This document shows, piece after piece, positions 1 to 9,263 of a stretch of DNA of 37,123 nt. The notes under the pieces are model-generated. The model was given only the letters and a program-made list of their open reading frames with translations. It was not told the DNA's origin and ran no database searches. The stretch spans positions 1-37,123 of the forward strand of contig JAENYX010000022.1 in NCBI GenBank assembly GCA_016841565.1, written 5' to 3'. The number at the start of each line of letters is the position of its first letter. Position 1 is the first letter of the stretch. The stretch is from Clostridium thermobutyricum. Its GTDB lineage: Bacteria > Bacillota > Clostridia > Ch29. A program made the position numbers and the translations under genes.

Positions 1-72
1 TGGTAATAAATAGGCTATGTGTTAGATTGTAAAATATTTATTGCAACTTATATATATTTTAAAAGTTAAGAA

Positions 73-111
73 AAAACCGCAGGAAGCCAATCTTACCTGC
101 GGTTTTTCCGG
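73..111 (-). terminator. Intrinsic terminator, probably bidirectional
   Basis: A hairpin with arms AAAACCGCAGG and CCTGCGGTTTT and a 12-nt loop is flanked by A and T tracts. It lies about 80 bp past the stop of the minus-strand transporter gene that ends at 193, so it should end the cdsB-ridA-transporter transcript. Symmetric A/T tracts mean it could also stop transcription entering from the left. Nothing else is visible in bases 1-192. Confidence 0.8.
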
Positions 112-192
112 TTGAGCCAAGCTATTTTTCCAATAGCCTCAATTCGATTAAGCAGCTTTTTCCGGCAAGTATTGATTTCGAAATTGCTATTA

Positions 193-1563
193 CTAGAAAT
201 TCGCAGCGATTAAGTTCACTATGATGATGGCGGGAACAACAAATTTGAGTAATGGACTCCACCAGTTTTCAACCTTGATCTTTGCCGCCCCCTGGTTAAC
301 CTGCTCTTTGAACTTCTCAATACCAATGCTCCAACCAACAAAGAGACACATGATAAGTCCCGAAAGTATAAGGAATATGTTAGCTGAGACAGTATCAAAG
401 AATGTAAACATGTCCATTCCAAACCATTTAACATCGGCCATCGGCCCACAAGCCATTACTGAGAAAAGGCTAAGTACAAAGGTTACACCAATGGTAATCC
501 ATGTGGCTTTTACTCTGTCTTTGACCCTGTCCATCTTGAAGGTATCCATTATGGAACTTGAAAGGCACTCGGTAAACGCAATAGCGGATGTAACAGCAGC
601 AACAAGTACACCAAAGAAGAAGAGGATACCGATTATTGAACCGCCCGGCATTGTTGCAAAAACACTGGGCATGGTTTTGAACAGGAGCCCGAACCCTGCG
701 TCCGGTTGTACTCCTACAGCAAAAGCGGCCGGAAAGATAACCAACCCCGCCAATAAGGCAAACCCGGTATCCATAAGTACAACTTTAGTAATATCATAGG
801 GGATATCGGCATCTTTTTTCAAATAGCTGCCATATACCCAACTCGCACCCTGACCAACGCCTATGGACAGAAATACCTGGCCAATGGCAGCAATAACAGC
901 ATCAAAGCTTAGCTTTGAGAAATCGGGTTTAAGATAGAATTTTAGTCCCTCTGCAGCTCCCGGCAACATTATTGAATATATAGCCAGAGCTGCAAATAGT
1001 ACAACCATTGCGGGCATGGCAATTCTTGCAACAGCCTCCACACCCTTAACAAGACCCCGCGCTACTATAAATCCGAGAACTACCAGTATAACTATTTCAT
1101 GAATAAGAGTTAAGCCTGTATTTACATACAGTGAATCAAACCATAGGGATATGGATTCCATGCTTTGTCCTGCAAAGGTGCCACTGAGGAAAGATATAGC
1201 GTATTTCAACACCCATCCAATAATCATTACATAATATGAGAAAATCATTATACCGCCGATAAAGCCGAAAATACCGCCTAACTGCCAAAATTTGTTTTTA
1301 GTGAGTTTAATATTCCCACTTACAGGAGAACTCTGAGATTCCCTGCCCAGATTGTATTCTACAATCATAAGCGGTATACCCATAATTACGGTCACTGCCA
1401 GGTATAACAGCAGAAACGCAGCCCCACCATATTGCCCCGTAATATACGGAAACCTCCATATATTACCAAGCCCAATGCTCCAACTGGCTGCCGCGAAAAT
1501 AAAGCCTATGCGGGATGCCCAGGTTTCCCTTTTGTTAATTGAAATATCCGTATTATTCGACAT
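193..1563 (-). CDS. Sodium-dependent transporter, NSS/SNF family
   Basis: This 456-residue polytopic membrane protein should import an amino acid or similar solute with sodium. The family signature is the N-terminal GLGNIWRFPY segment around residues 30-42, which forms the unwound TM1 binding region in LeuT-fold NSS proteins. It is followed by about 11-12 hydrophobic segments, in line with the usual length of bacterial members. The ATG is preceded by GGGGAGG. It is the third gene of a minus-strand run, 58 bp after ridA and downstream of a cysteine desulfidase homologue. By inference the substrate may be cysteine, serine or a related amino acid. The sequence does not fix specificity. Confidence 0.9.
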   Translation of the reverse strand: MSNNTDISINKRETWASRIGFIFAAASWSIGLGNIWRFPYITGQYGGAAFLLLYLAVTVIMGIPLMIVEYNLGRESQSSPVSGNIKLTKNKFWQLGGIFGFIGGIMIFSYYVMIIGWVLKYAISFLSGTFAGQSMESISLWFDSLYVNTGLTLIHEIVILVVLGFIVARGLVKGVEAVARIAMPAMVVLFAALAIYSIMLPGAAEGLKFYLKPDFSKLSFDAVIAAIGQVFLSIGVGQGASWVYGSYLKKDADIPYDITKVVLMDTGFALLAGLVIFPAAFAVGVQPDAGFGLLFKTMPSVFATMPGGSIIGILFFFGVLVAAVTSAIAFTECLSSSIMDTFKMDRVKDRVKATWITIGVTFVLSLFSVMACGPMADVKWFGMDMFTFFDTVSANIFLILSGLIMCLFVGWSIGIEKFKEQVNQGAAKIKVENWWSPLLKFVVPAIIIVNLIAANF

Positions 1564-1621
1564 TCCTATTCCTCCCCATTATTATTCTTGACTTTAGCAA
1601 TAGCTTCAATGACCGGAAAGT

Positions 1622-2002
1622 TTATTCCACTGCTGCAATCACATCAATTTCTACTGCCAGACCCCCGTATATATCCACTCCTGAAACGCACAACCTTGCA
1701 GGGTAACTGCTATGGAAATAATCTCCATAGACTTGGTTCATGTCGTCAAAATAGCTGATGTCGGATAAATACACGTTGCATTTTAAAACTTTATCAATGC
1801 TGCTTCCCGCTGCTTCAAGCACCGCATTAATATTCATAAGTGCTCTTTTAGTCTGCTCTTTTACAGTTCCCTTTTCCATCTCGCCACTATCCGGGTTAAT
1901 GGATACCTGCCCTGACAGGAAGAGCATGTTACCGTACCTTACTGCCTGTGAATAGGGGCCTACTGCTTCCGGTGCTTTATGTGTGGTAACAATTTCGCGC
2001 AA
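1622..2002 (-). CDS. ridA: RidA family enamine/imine deaminase
   Basis: A small RidA (YjgF/YER057c/UK114) protein of 126 residues. The family hydrolyses reactive 2-aminoacrylate and its imine to pyruvate and ammonia. Visible signatures are the N-terminal APEAVGPYSQAV segment and the C-terminal YPARLCVSGVDI segment, which carries the substrate-binding arginine. The start chosen is TTG at 2002, 7 nt after AAAGGAGG. An in-frame ATG at 2008 abuts the Shine-Dalgarno sequence and looks too close. The gene lies 28 bp after a cysteine desulfidase-family gene whose reaction yields aminoacrylate, so detoxifying that intermediate is a coherent role. Confidence 0.92.
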   Translation of the reverse strand: MREIVTTHKAPEAVGPYSQAVRYGNMLFLSGQVSINPDSGEMEKGTVKEQTKRALMNINAVLEAAGSSIDKVLKCNVYLSDISYFDDMNQVYGDYFHSSYPARLCVSGVDIYGGLAVEIDVIAAVE

Positions 2003-2030
2003 TATCATCCCTCCTTTCTAATAAATTTAG

Positions 2031-3317
2031 TTACCTGCTTTGGATTTCTTCTATTATTTCCAGCAGACACTTGTCGGTTTCAACCATTCCCGGATTATTA
2101 AGTTGCCCAAGCTTCTTAAACGTCCCCTCAATGGTATGCGACACTATGCCATTGGCCTTTGGTATGAAGACTTTTTTCTCCTTTGATAGGTAAGCATATT
2201 CGATTGCTGTAGCCGTTGCCGTACTCAGCTTATAAGCGCAGGACTCCTTGGCACCATCACATACCATTCCTGCAAGGGCGCCAATAACAGAATGCATGGC
2301 GTTGACCATATCATCAAAACTGCCTCCCAGCATATAAACAACTGCCGCAGCAACTCCTGTGGCAGCCGCCACCGAGCATCCGCAGAAAGCCGTCATTCTC
2401 TTTACGTATCCTTTAATGTATATGGTTATTGCCGAACTGACTGCCAGAGCCCTGGCAAGCTCAGTTTCAGAGAGTTCAAGACTTTCTGCTGCTGCCAACA
2501 CCCCCAGGAAATTGGTTATGCCATGGTTGCCGCTGCCGGCGATAGCCATAATCGGCACATTAAGCCCTATCATTCTGGCTTCAGCTGCTGAGGCAGTATA
2601 CAGCTTGCCCAGCATCATGGCCGAATATGGGAAATTCACATTTTCCATCATACTGCTGAGTGCCGAACCTATAACTGCGCTTTCATTTCTCATGCCTTCC
2701 TGAGCCGCAGCTTTGTTAATTTTGGCGGCTTGTACCAAAAACTCCAGTTCTTCAACCTCCATATGTTTAATAGTCTCTATGATATCTGAGATTTTGTATT
2801 TTATAAGTTCATCTACAGTGTCTTCCGTCTTTTCCAGCGGTCTACTGTATTTAACTTTATTATTCTTGCCGGTTTGAGTTATATTAGAGTAATCGCCTTG
2901 TATCACAGTCCAGGCGCTGTCACTGTCTTTAGACACCTCAGCCTTCACATACAATGGGTCGGGCGGTTGTTTCAGGTATGATACATTTATACTGCCGTCT
3001 TTTAACATATCATTGGACTTTCGGACCATCTCTTCATTTACGTGATCCAGAAGGCCAAGATCTTCCCCAGTCCATTCCGACAAGTAAATACCCAATGCTG
3101 CTGCCTGGAACAAACCCCTCTTGCCGGTGCCGGGAACCCCCACACTAATGCCATTCTTGTAAAGGTTGGGACTTACAGTCACCTTTATCTTATCGGGCTT
3201 TTCCCCAAGCACCTCTGTGGCCTTTGCAACTGCAAGTGTCACAGCTCCCGGGTCGGTACATCCTGTTGACTTTTCAATCTCTTTTTTAAATACCTCGATC
3301 AGCAGCGTTTTGTTCAT
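2031..3317 (-). CDS. L-cysteine desulfidase / UPF0597 (YhaM, CdsB) family
   Basis: A 428-residue cytosolic protein of the L-serine dehydratase-alpha-like UPF0597 family, whose characterised members are oxygen-sensitive [4Fe-4S] cysteine desulfidases (cysteine to pyruvate, sulfide and ammonia). Conserved features include STGCTDPGA near the N-terminus (Cys20), AGSGNHGITNF in the middle, and Cys-rich FCGCSVAAATG and CDGAKESC segments that likely supply cluster ligands. The ATG follows AAAGGAGAG. It leads the minus-strand run with ridA and the NSS transporter. The 253-bp gap upstream (3318-3570) holds an AT-rich leader, no gene, and the terminator of the regulator gene. Serine deamination remains an alternative activity. 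Confidence 0.87.
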   Translation of the reverse strand: MNKTLLIEVFKKEIEKSTGCTDPGAVTLAVAKATEVLGEKPDKIKVTVSPNLYKNGISVGVPGTGKRGLFQAAALGIYLSEWTGEDLGLLDHVNEEMVRKSNDMLKDGSINVSYLKQPPDPLYVKAEVSKDSDSAWTVIQGDYSNITQTGKNNKVKYSRPLEKTEDTVDELIKYKISDIIETIKHMEVEELEFLVQAAKINKAAAQEGMRNESAVIGSALSSMMENVNFPYSAMMLGKLYTASAAEARMIGLNVPIMAIAGSGNHGITNFLGVLAAAESLELSETELARALAVSSAITIYIKGYVKRMTAFCGCSVAAATGVAAAVVYMLGGSFDDMVNAMHSVIGALAGMVCDGAKESCAYKLSTATATAIEYAYLSKEKKVFIPKANGIVSHTIEGTFKKLGQLNNPGMVETDKCLLEIIEEIQSR

Positions 3318-3552
3318 TGACTACTCTCCTTTATAAGCGTAATGGTAACAACTTACTTTAAGCTGTGCTTTTAAATCATATACATAATAATTATTCATTA
3401 ATATTAAATACCCTCTGGACTTATATCCTATTGTCCATTGTTAATACAACTTTGTTTCCTCTGTCCCTGCCGGCTGCCCGGTTTTTTTGACTTCTGTCTC
3501 GGATTATTTTACATCTGCCATAATTTGACCGTAACAGCTGTTTAATCCTAAT

Positions 3553-3577
3553 AAAAAATCTCCTGAACAATCAGGAG
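3553..3577 (-). terminator. Intrinsic terminator overlapping the regulator stop codon
   Basis: Read on the minus strand, CTCCTGA - TTGT - TCAGGAG is followed directly by six T residues. The upstream arm lies inside the last codons and stop of the response regulator, so termination happens right at the end of that gene and separates the regulatory operon from the cdsB operon. Confidence 0.85.
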
Positions 3578-5022
3578 ACGCCGTTCATTTCTCTATATTC
3601 ACTTGGGCTAATACCCTCATACTTCTTAAAAGCTTCACTGAAATAGTTTGGATCTGAATAGCCCACTTCCACAGCAACTTCCGAAACAGCCACACCACTT
3701 TTCAGCAGGAGCTTTTTCGCCCTGTCCATCCTGATGCCTATTAGATAGTTCCTAAATGGTGTTCCAACTTCCTCTTTAAAAAGTCTGCTGAAATAACCTG
3801 AACTGATGCTCAGCTTCCTGGATAGACCCGGAAGGGTAATATCTTCATTATAGTGCTCCAGCATATAATCTACGGCTTTGGCTATGACAGGATGTTCAAT
3901 TCTTGTCCTTCCTTCAAGCATACGGCTAATCCTTTGAATAAAACCTCCTATGTCTTTTTCCAGGCATTCGGCAGAAAACCAGAATGACTCAGGCTCAATA
4001 ATTGAAATTTCGTTTGACAGAATCCCTTCGGTAATACATAATCTTTTCAGCGAGTTGTAAAGACCTTCTACCCACGTCCTCAGCACAGGATAACTCCTGC
4101 CGCTTGAACTTATCAAAACCTCCACAAGCTGATGAAGCATTCCCTCCAGCTCGGTAGTACTGCCTCTCCTAGCCATGTTTAAAAGCTTCTGCTCATCAGT
4201 CAATGGATAAGCGCATTGATTTTCCCGCCCCTTTTCCATGCCTTCGAATTCCAGTATGGATATATGAGGGTAAAATATCTTGTGGTTACATGCTGTGATT
4301 CCTCTTAGATAGCAATCTGTCATGGTACCATCCGATTGGCCTGCTCCAAAAACCATTTTGCTGCCAAACTTGTTTTCAAAATGGCTGCACAGGCTTTCCA
4401 ATACCGATGTCAGATGCTCATAATCGCAGTCAAGATATACTATGCACCGATTTTTCATTAATTCAATCTTTTTTTTACCCTTATCAAGATAAGTATATAT
4501 AAAATTCATATACTCATGCAATCTCCCCTGGGGTTTTTCAAATGCAGCAACTAAAACCGTATGGACGTCAAAACCAATGCTGCTTTCGGCTTTACTGTGC
4601 TGTCCGGTTTCCAACAGAGGCCAGATTGACTGCTGCAATGAAACCGCACTGTCTTTATTTTTATGCAGTGCATCCCTGATTGTTTCCATAAGCAGTGAAG
4701 GCCTTACAGGCTTGGACAGGTAGTAATTTATCCTAAAGCCCAGCGCTTTCCTTGCATATTCAAATTCATTGTAGGCGGTTATTATTATAATTTCGATTGC
4801 AGGATACTCTTTTTTTACATATCTTGCCACCTCAAATCCTGACTTGCCCTTTAACCTGATATCCAGAAGTATAAGATCCGGAACCCATGAATTGACTGCA
4901 TCTATTGCCTCTTCAACGCTACCGGCCACTCTTATGTTGTCCGGATCATATGTAGCAGAAATCTGTTCTTTCAACCCCAGTCTTTCGTATGGCTCATCCT
5001 CTACTATCAGTATCTTGAACAC
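3571..5022 (-). CDS. Response regulator with AraC-type DNA-binding domain (YesN-like)
   Basis: A 483-residue two-component regulator. The N-terminal receiver domain (about 1-120) has the acidic pocket EDE and a phospho-acceptor Asp54 in LILLDIRLKG. A long central region is typical of YesN-type proteins. The C-terminal 100 residues form a double helix-turn-helix AraC domain (SISSGYFSRLFKEEVG and VGYSDPNYFSEAFKKYEG). The start is GTG at 5022, two bases after the stop of the kinase gene, with AGGTGAG upstream, so the pair is translationally linked. By position it is the likely activator of the adjacent cdsB-ridA-transporter operon; this is inferred and no operator was identified. Confidence 0.93.
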   Translation of the reverse strand: MFKILIVEDEPYERLGLKEQISATYDPDNIRVAGSVEEAIDAVNSWVPDLILLDIRLKGKSGFEVARYVKKEYPAIEIIIITAYNEFEYARKALGFRINYYLSKPVRPSLLMETIRDALHKNKDSAVSLQQSIWPLLETGQHSKAESSIGFDVHTVLVAAFEKPQGRLHEYMNFIYTYLDKGKKKIELMKNRCIVYLDCDYEHLTSVLESLCSHFENKFGSKMVFGAGQSDGTMTDCYLRGITACNHKIFYPHISILEFEGMEKGRENQCAYPLTDEQKLLNMARRGSTTELEGMLHQLVEVLISSSGRSYPVLRTWVEGLYNSLKRLCITEGILSNEISIIEPESFWFSAECLEKDIGGFIQRISRMLEGRTRIEHPVIAKAVDYMLEHYNEDITLPGLSRKLSISSGYFSRLFKEEVGTPFRNYLIGIRMDRAKKLLLKSGVAVSEVAVEVGYSDPNYFSEAFKKYEGISPSEYREMNGVS

Positions 5023-5024
5023 TC

Positions 5025-6230
5025 CTACTCACCTCTTTCGAAGATAAGTGGTATGAATATTGTTACTTCTGTACCCTGATCCAGGCCGCTTTTAATTTTC
5101 ATTTGGTAACCATCGCCGAAGTATAAATCCAGCCTTTCCCTGACATTTTTAATACCCATACCGCTTGCTTGCACTCTGGAAGGCTCTATTTTGCCTTGCA
5201 AGATTTTATCTATGGTTTCTTGCTTCATACCCGAACCATTATCGTTAATTCTTACAAGTACCCGGCCGTTTTCCCGGGTAGCAGAAATTGAAATAAAGCC
5301 TTCCCTGTCAATAGGCTCAATTCCATGAATAATGGCATTCTCTACAAATGGCTGCAGTGAGAATACGGGTATAACCGCATTCTCCACTTCTGCTTCAATA
5401 AAGGTCTCAGTTTTAAGCAACCCCGAATATCTAATATCCTGAATATTCAAGTAGCTGTCTATGTAGTGAAATTCTTCGCCAAGGGTACAGCTGCACTGTG
5501 GTGTCTTATAGCTTCTTCTCAATAGATCCGAAAGGCTGTATATGAGATCTGCAGTTTTTCCGGCTTTTTCATTTAAAGCGACCCTTGTCACAAGGTTAAG
5601 AGTATTAAAAAGAAAGTGAGGACTTATTTGAGCCTGCAAAAACCTGAACTGAGTCTCCCTCAGGTTTTTTTCCAGCTTAATTTTATCTTCCAGCTGTCTT
5701 GTATACTGTTTGCTCATTTCCAGTTGAGTTTCGGTTATTGATATGTATTCGGCCAGCATGGAAAGAAACATCATTCTTGTTTCAATATCCTTTTCACTCA
5801 CAACCTTAACCCTTTTACCATACTTTAAAAGCTTATTTTTATCCAGTTCCAGCTCATTTGCTTTTATATGCAATTCTTCAAAAAACCCCTTTTGGTCTCC
5901 CGACATCAACATCTGTCCGCATGTGACGCTATAATTACATTTTCCACTGATTACTATTGGGATTGTTATCATGGTCAATCCCATATAGCATTGGGAAACC
6001 CTTGGACTCATATCTATGCACCCGTGCTCTATTATGTTGTTGCATTCCAAGCATTTTTTGCAGCCTTTTTCACTGTTTATCACATACTTGCAAAAATCCG
6101 AAAAAATGTTCATATTAAAAGGGAGGACTGATCTCCCTTTATCATCCATAAAAGATATTGAATGTCCCGTTACCGATACAAACGTTTTATTTACTTTTTC
6201 CATCATCCTGATTATATTTAATTTCGGCAA
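5025..6230 (-). CDS. Sensor histidine kinase with PocR ligand-binding domain (YesM/LytS type)
   Basis: About 401 residues. An N-terminal PocR domain (roughly 8-170) carries the Cys-rich CKKCLECN and CYMGL elements of the family, which bind small organic ligands. A coiled-coil linker follows, then a His_kinase domain with QISPHFLFNTLN (His205) and an HATPase domain with VENAIIHG, DNGSGM and SGMGIKNVRERL. There is no transmembrane segment, so it should sense a cytosolic ligand. The start chosen is TTG at 6230, six bases after GAGGAGGG. A longer open frame to 6422 has no ribosome binding site and reads unlike protein. It forms an operon with the response regulator. Confidence 0.9.
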   Translation of the reverse strand: MPKLNIIRMMEKVNKTFVSVTGHSISFMDDKGRSVLPFNMNIFSDFCKYVINSEKGCKKCLECNNIIEHGCIDMSPRVSQCYMGLTMITIPIVISGKCNYSVTCGQMLMSGDQKGFFEELHIKANELELDKNKLLKYGKRVKVVSEKDIETRMMFLSMLAEYISITETQLEMSKQYTRQLEDKIKLEKNLRETQFRFLQAQISPHFLFNTLNLVTRVALNEKAGKTADLIYSLSDLLRRSYKTPQCSCTLGEEFHYIDSYLNIQDIRYSGLLKTETFIEAEVENAVIPVFSLQPFVENAIIHGIEPIDREGFISISATRENGRVLVRINDNGSGMKQETIDKILQGKIEPSRVQASGMGIKNVRERLDLYFGDGYQMKIKSGLDQGTEVTIFIPLIFERGE

Positions 6231-6274
6231 GACAGTCCCTCCTCTAAAAATTTGCAAAAAAGTACCAGGGTTGT

Positions 6275-6302
6275 TATATAACATATCCTTCCCTGGAGTC
6301 AA
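6275..6302 (-). promoter_or_regulatory. Candidate promoter of the kinase/regulator operon
   Basis: On the minus strand, TTGACT (6302-6297) is followed after 16 bp by TATATA (6280-6275); an 18-bp reading gives TATAAC. The -10 region lies in the 10-bp palindrome GTTATATAAC, and CCAGGG/CCCTGG arms at 6265-6270 and 6291-6296 surround it, so the site could also be an operator or a weak hairpin ahead of a T tract (6261-6256). It sits 45 bp upstream of the kinase start. The rest of 6303-6443 shows no gene. Confidence 0.55.
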
Positions 6303-6443
6303 AAACAAAAAGGATGGTTTTAACCACAGCCGCCTGATACTTAATAACCCAAAGGCCATTCTCCAAGCCGGGTAAAGACTGCCTCCATTCAGACAGCAAG
6401 CAAAGCAAAAATCAATCGTCACTTTATATTACTTTCTTTTTTA

Positions 6444-6959
6444 TTATTGGTTGTGTATATTATTAATGGCATTTACCCTTGACAATACTTCAACGGCAGG
6501 CAATGCAAGGGCAGCGCTCCCTACCGCCTGGAAGACGTTTCCCGGAAACTCCACCAAGGCTGCCGGCATGCTGTACAGTATTGTCTCGGCTCCGAAATAG
6601 CCCACCGCCATCCACAGTCCGCCGGCTACCATTGCTAAAATCCTTGCCCTGATACTGCTTTTCCCGGAAAAGAGTTTGTAAAATACGTATCCGACAATAA
6701 ACCCTTCCAGACCTTTAATGACAAGGGTAAAAGGGGCCCATACGGCATAGGGAGACAATAAATCTGCCAGAGCCGACCCAATCCCTCCTGCTATTGCTCC
6801 ATATCTGGGCCCAAGCAGCAGTGCAGCAATAAAAATCACAGAATCCCCCAGATTTATATAACCCTTTGTTGCCGGTACCGGCACCTGAAAAGCCAGGGTT
6901 GCCAGCGTTACCAATGCCGTCAGTAATGCTGCGATTATCAATTTATGGGTTTTGTTCAT
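6444..6959 (-). CDS. ECF transporter S component
   Basis: A 171-residue membrane protein with about six hydrophobic segments. It starts MNKTHKLIIAALLTALVTLA and has the GYINLGDSVIFIAALLLG and GGIGSALADLL elements typical of S components in the DUF1393 (PF07155) group of vitamin ECF transporters. Such proteins bind a vitamin or precursor and depend on EcfT and EcfA ATPases, which are not in this window, so it would use a shared energising module. The ATG follows GGGGGG. No riboswitch was recognised upstream, so the substrate is open. Confidence 0.8.
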   Translation of the reverse strand: MNKTHKLIIAALLTALVTLATLAFQVPVPATKGYINLGDSVIFIAALLLGPRYGAIAGGIGSALADLLSPYAVWAPFTLVIKGLEGFIVGYVFYKLFSGKSSIRARILAMVAGGLWMAVGYFGAETILYSMPAALVEFPGNVFQAVGSAALALPAVEVLSRVNAINNIHNQ

Positions 6960-7049
6960 GTGCTATTCCCCCCAGGATATAATCAATTCAACTAGATTAT
7001 ACCATGCACCGCCTAAAAATAAAATATACCGGACTCTTGGTTTATCCGC

Positions 7050-7751
7050 CTATTCTTTCCTCTTAAATTTTTCAAGGAGGCGGAACAGTATCATGGATAA
7101 TTCCCCCCAGCTAACCTGTTTATCCAGCGGGTACTCGTCGTGTACAAGCCCTTCTTCCCTAATACCGTTAAAAAAGGGCAGAGCCCAGTGACTGCTCTTC
7201 TGCTGACAGATTTCTATGGTATTAAAAATCCCCGTCGCAATAGCATTGGCGATTTTTTTCCTGAAGGGGTTTTGCGAAAGCAGATGGTTATCCGACGGGT
7301 TTGTAATAAAAGCCGTTTCCACCAGCACGACAGGTATTCCCGTCTCTCTTATGATAAAAGAGTAGTCCTTTCTTTTTGCATTGAGTTTATTATACGCTCT
7401 TCTCCTCACAATCCCAAGATTTGAAATTTCCTTTAGTATGCTTTCTGCTAATTCCTTCCCCGCCGAGGAACTGTGCCCGTATACCGTCTCCACCCCTTTT
7501 TCAGACACCGGCCCCCCATTGCAGTGTATGGATATGGCATAATCGGCCTCCGATTGATTGATTCTATTTATCCTTTCAGCAGGTTCCAGAGTATCGTCCT
7601 TCTCTCTGGTTAAAACTACATCTATTCTTTCATGCTCCAATAGCTGCTTTAATTTTACCGCAATATCAAGGTTAATGTTTTTCTCCATAATTCCAAAGGC
7701 CTGCAGCCCCGGGTCATCACCTCCGTGTCCCGGGTCGATACAAATTTTCAT
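7050..7751 (-). CDS. N-acetylmuramoyl-L-alanine amidase (Amidase_3)
   Basis: A zinc amidase that cleaves the bond between MurNAc and L-alanine in peptidoglycan. Zinc ligands are visible as His9 (DPGHGG), Glu23 (GIMEKN) and His76 (SIHCNGG), and Glu145 in VLVETAF is the catalytic acid. About 233 residues. After the catalytic domain (to about 185), a short C-terminal part (WALPFFNGIREEGLVHDEYP) resembles the SLH-like tail of some phage and clostridial amidases. The start is ATG at 7751 with GGAGGTGATA just upstream; upstream in-frame sequence to 7805 lacks a ribosome binding site. There is no signal peptide, as in endolysins and some sporulation amidases. Confidence 0.9.
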   Translation of the reverse strand: MKICIDPGHGGDDPGLQAFGIMEKNINLDIAVKLKQLLEHERIDVVLTREKDDTLEPAERINRINQSEADYAISIHCNGGPVSEKGVETVYGHSSSAGKELAESILKEISNLGIVRRRAYNKLNAKRKDYSFIIRETGIPVVLVETAFITNPSDNHLLSQNPFRKKIANAIATGIFNTIEICQQKSSHWALPFFNGIREEGLVHDEYPLDKQVSWGELSMILFRLLEKFKRKE

Positions 7752-7878
7752 CTTATCACCTCCACTACATAATATGTTGCCCGTTTGCGTATTGCCATAA
7801 GGCAAACCCTTTGCCCTTGTAATATGACCCCTGATACTGATACACTACTATATATAAAACGTAAGAAAGGATGTTACT

Positions 7879-9084
7879 ATGGGCACAGTGAAACTATATG
7901 AAAAAAACGCTTATACCATTGAATTCCCCGCCAGGGTCAAGCAGCAGAAGCAAACCCCGAATGGTTTTGAAGTAGTACTTGACCGCACCGCCTTTTATCC
8001 GACCGGCGGTGGTCAGCCCTTTGATACCGGATGGCTTAATGATGTTCCTGTCATTGATGTAATAGAAAGTCAGGATGTTATTGTACATATACTCAAAAGC
8101 AGACTGGAATCCGACACGGTTAGCGGCAGGGTTGACTGGAAACGGCGCTTTGATCATATGCAGCAGCATTCAGGACAGCATTTACTGTCGGCCTGTTTTG
8201 AAAAAATAGCCGGGGCCGGTACGGTAGGCTTTCACCTGGGAAGCCAGTTTGTATACATAGACTTAAATAAGCCCGGTTTAACCCAGCATCATATGGCCCA
8301 GGCCGAAGAACTGGCAAACAAAGTGGTCTTTGACAATATCCCTATAAAGACATATTTTGTAGAACCCGAAGATCTTGCAGGACTGCCTCTTCGAAAACCA
8401 CCCGCCGTAAGGGAAAATATAAGAATTGTGGAGATTGACGGATTTGATTACTCGCCCTGCGGTGGGACACACCCCGAGTATACCGGAGGCATAGGCCTGA
8501 TTAAGATTAGGCGATGGGAAAAAAACCGGGACAATACCCGGATTGAATTTGTGTGCGGTGAACGAGCGTTAGAGGATTACCGCAATAAAAACCAAGGCAT
8601 AAACAGCATATCCTCGCTGCTTTCGGTAAGGGATTTCGAAGCAGCCGCTGCGGTGGAGAAAATTGTATCGGACAATAAATCCCTTTTAAAAACAATAGGC
8701 CAATTGAAGGAAGACCTGTGCAAGCTCCAGGCCGATGCACTGATTCAGAAAACAACGGCAGTCGATGGAATAAAAATCGTCAAGCTTTTATTCGACAGCC
8801 GACCTTTTGAGGAGCTCCGCATGCTGGCATCGGCCATAGCTTCCCAAAAAGGCTGTATTGCACTTCTATGCACCACAGGAGAGAAGAATCAGATAATAGC
8901 CAGCCGTGCAGAGGATATAAATACAGATATGCGAAAGCCCTTTAATTCAGCCATGTCACAAATAGGCGGCAGAGGCGGAGGAAATAACCGTGTGGTTCAG
9001 GGAGGGTTTGCCGATCCCGGGAACGCCCAACTGGCGCTGGATACCGTGCACCAAGGCATACTCGAAGCACTCAGGGGACGGTAA
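7879..9084 (+). CDS. Alanyl-tRNA editing protein, AlaX type with DHHA1 domain
   Basis: A free-standing trans-editing enzyme that should hydrolyse Ser- or Gly-tRNA(Ala). The zinc-binding editing domain is intact: HSGQH (His97, His101) and CGGTH (Cys194, His198). A C-terminal DHHA1 domain (about 270-400) ends in the glycine-rich GGRGGGNNRVVQGGF segment. At 401 residues it belongs to the long AlaX class. The ATG is preceded by GAAAGGATG. It is monocistronic, flanked by the divergent amidase gene and a convergent gene. Confidence 0.92.
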   Translation: MGTVKLYEKNAYTIEFPARVKQQKQTPNGFEVVLDRTAFYPTGGGQPFDTGWLNDVPVIDVIESQDVIVHILKSRLESDTVSGRVDWKRRFDHMQQHSGQHLLSACFEKIAGAGTVGFHLGSQFVYIDLNKPGLTQHHMAQAEELANKVVFDNIPIKTYFVEPEDLAGLPLRKPPAVRENIRIVEIDGFDYSPCGGTHPEYTGGIGLIKIRRWEKNRDNTRIEFVCGERALEDYRNKNQGINSISSLLSVRDFEAAAAVEKIVSDNKSLLKTIGQLKEDLCKLQADALIQKTTAVDGIKIVKLLFDSRPFEELRMLASAIASQKGCIALLCTTGEKNQIIASRAEDINTDMRKPFNSAMSQIGGRGGGNNRVVQGGFADPGNAQLALDTVHQGILEALRGR

Positions 9085-9088
9085 ACAG

Positions 9089-9257
9089 AAAAAAAGACGG
9101 TTATCGCGAGACTGCTGAAAAACTACGTTTTTTTGCTTGTCATTCTGAAACGCAGTTGAAGAATCTAATGCTTTCAATAACTTAAAGATCCTTCGCTGTC
9201 GCTCAGGATGACAAAAAGGGACTTTTTCAGTGGTCTCGTTATCGCCCGTCTTTTTTT
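9089..9257. repeat. 169-bp palindromic repeat element (MITE/REP-like), also a bidirectional terminator
   Basis: The outer arms start AAAAAAAGACGG at the left and end CCGTCTTTTTTT at the right and stay largely complementary through GAGAC..CTGAAAAA. Nested inside is a second inverted pair: 9138-9166 (TGTCATTCTGAAACGC...AGAATCT) against 9186-9213 (AGATCCTTCGC...AGGATGACA). The inner core is the same family as the tandem repeat at 35848-35913. The element fills the gap between two convergent genes, so it can terminate both. No coding capacity. Confidence 0.75.
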
Positions 9258-9263
9258 ATTATT

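Noticed and set aside
6256..6296. Terminator or attenuator in the kinase leader
   Set aside because: The stem is only six GC-rich pairs with a large internal loop, and the same bases form a plausible -35/-10 promoter.
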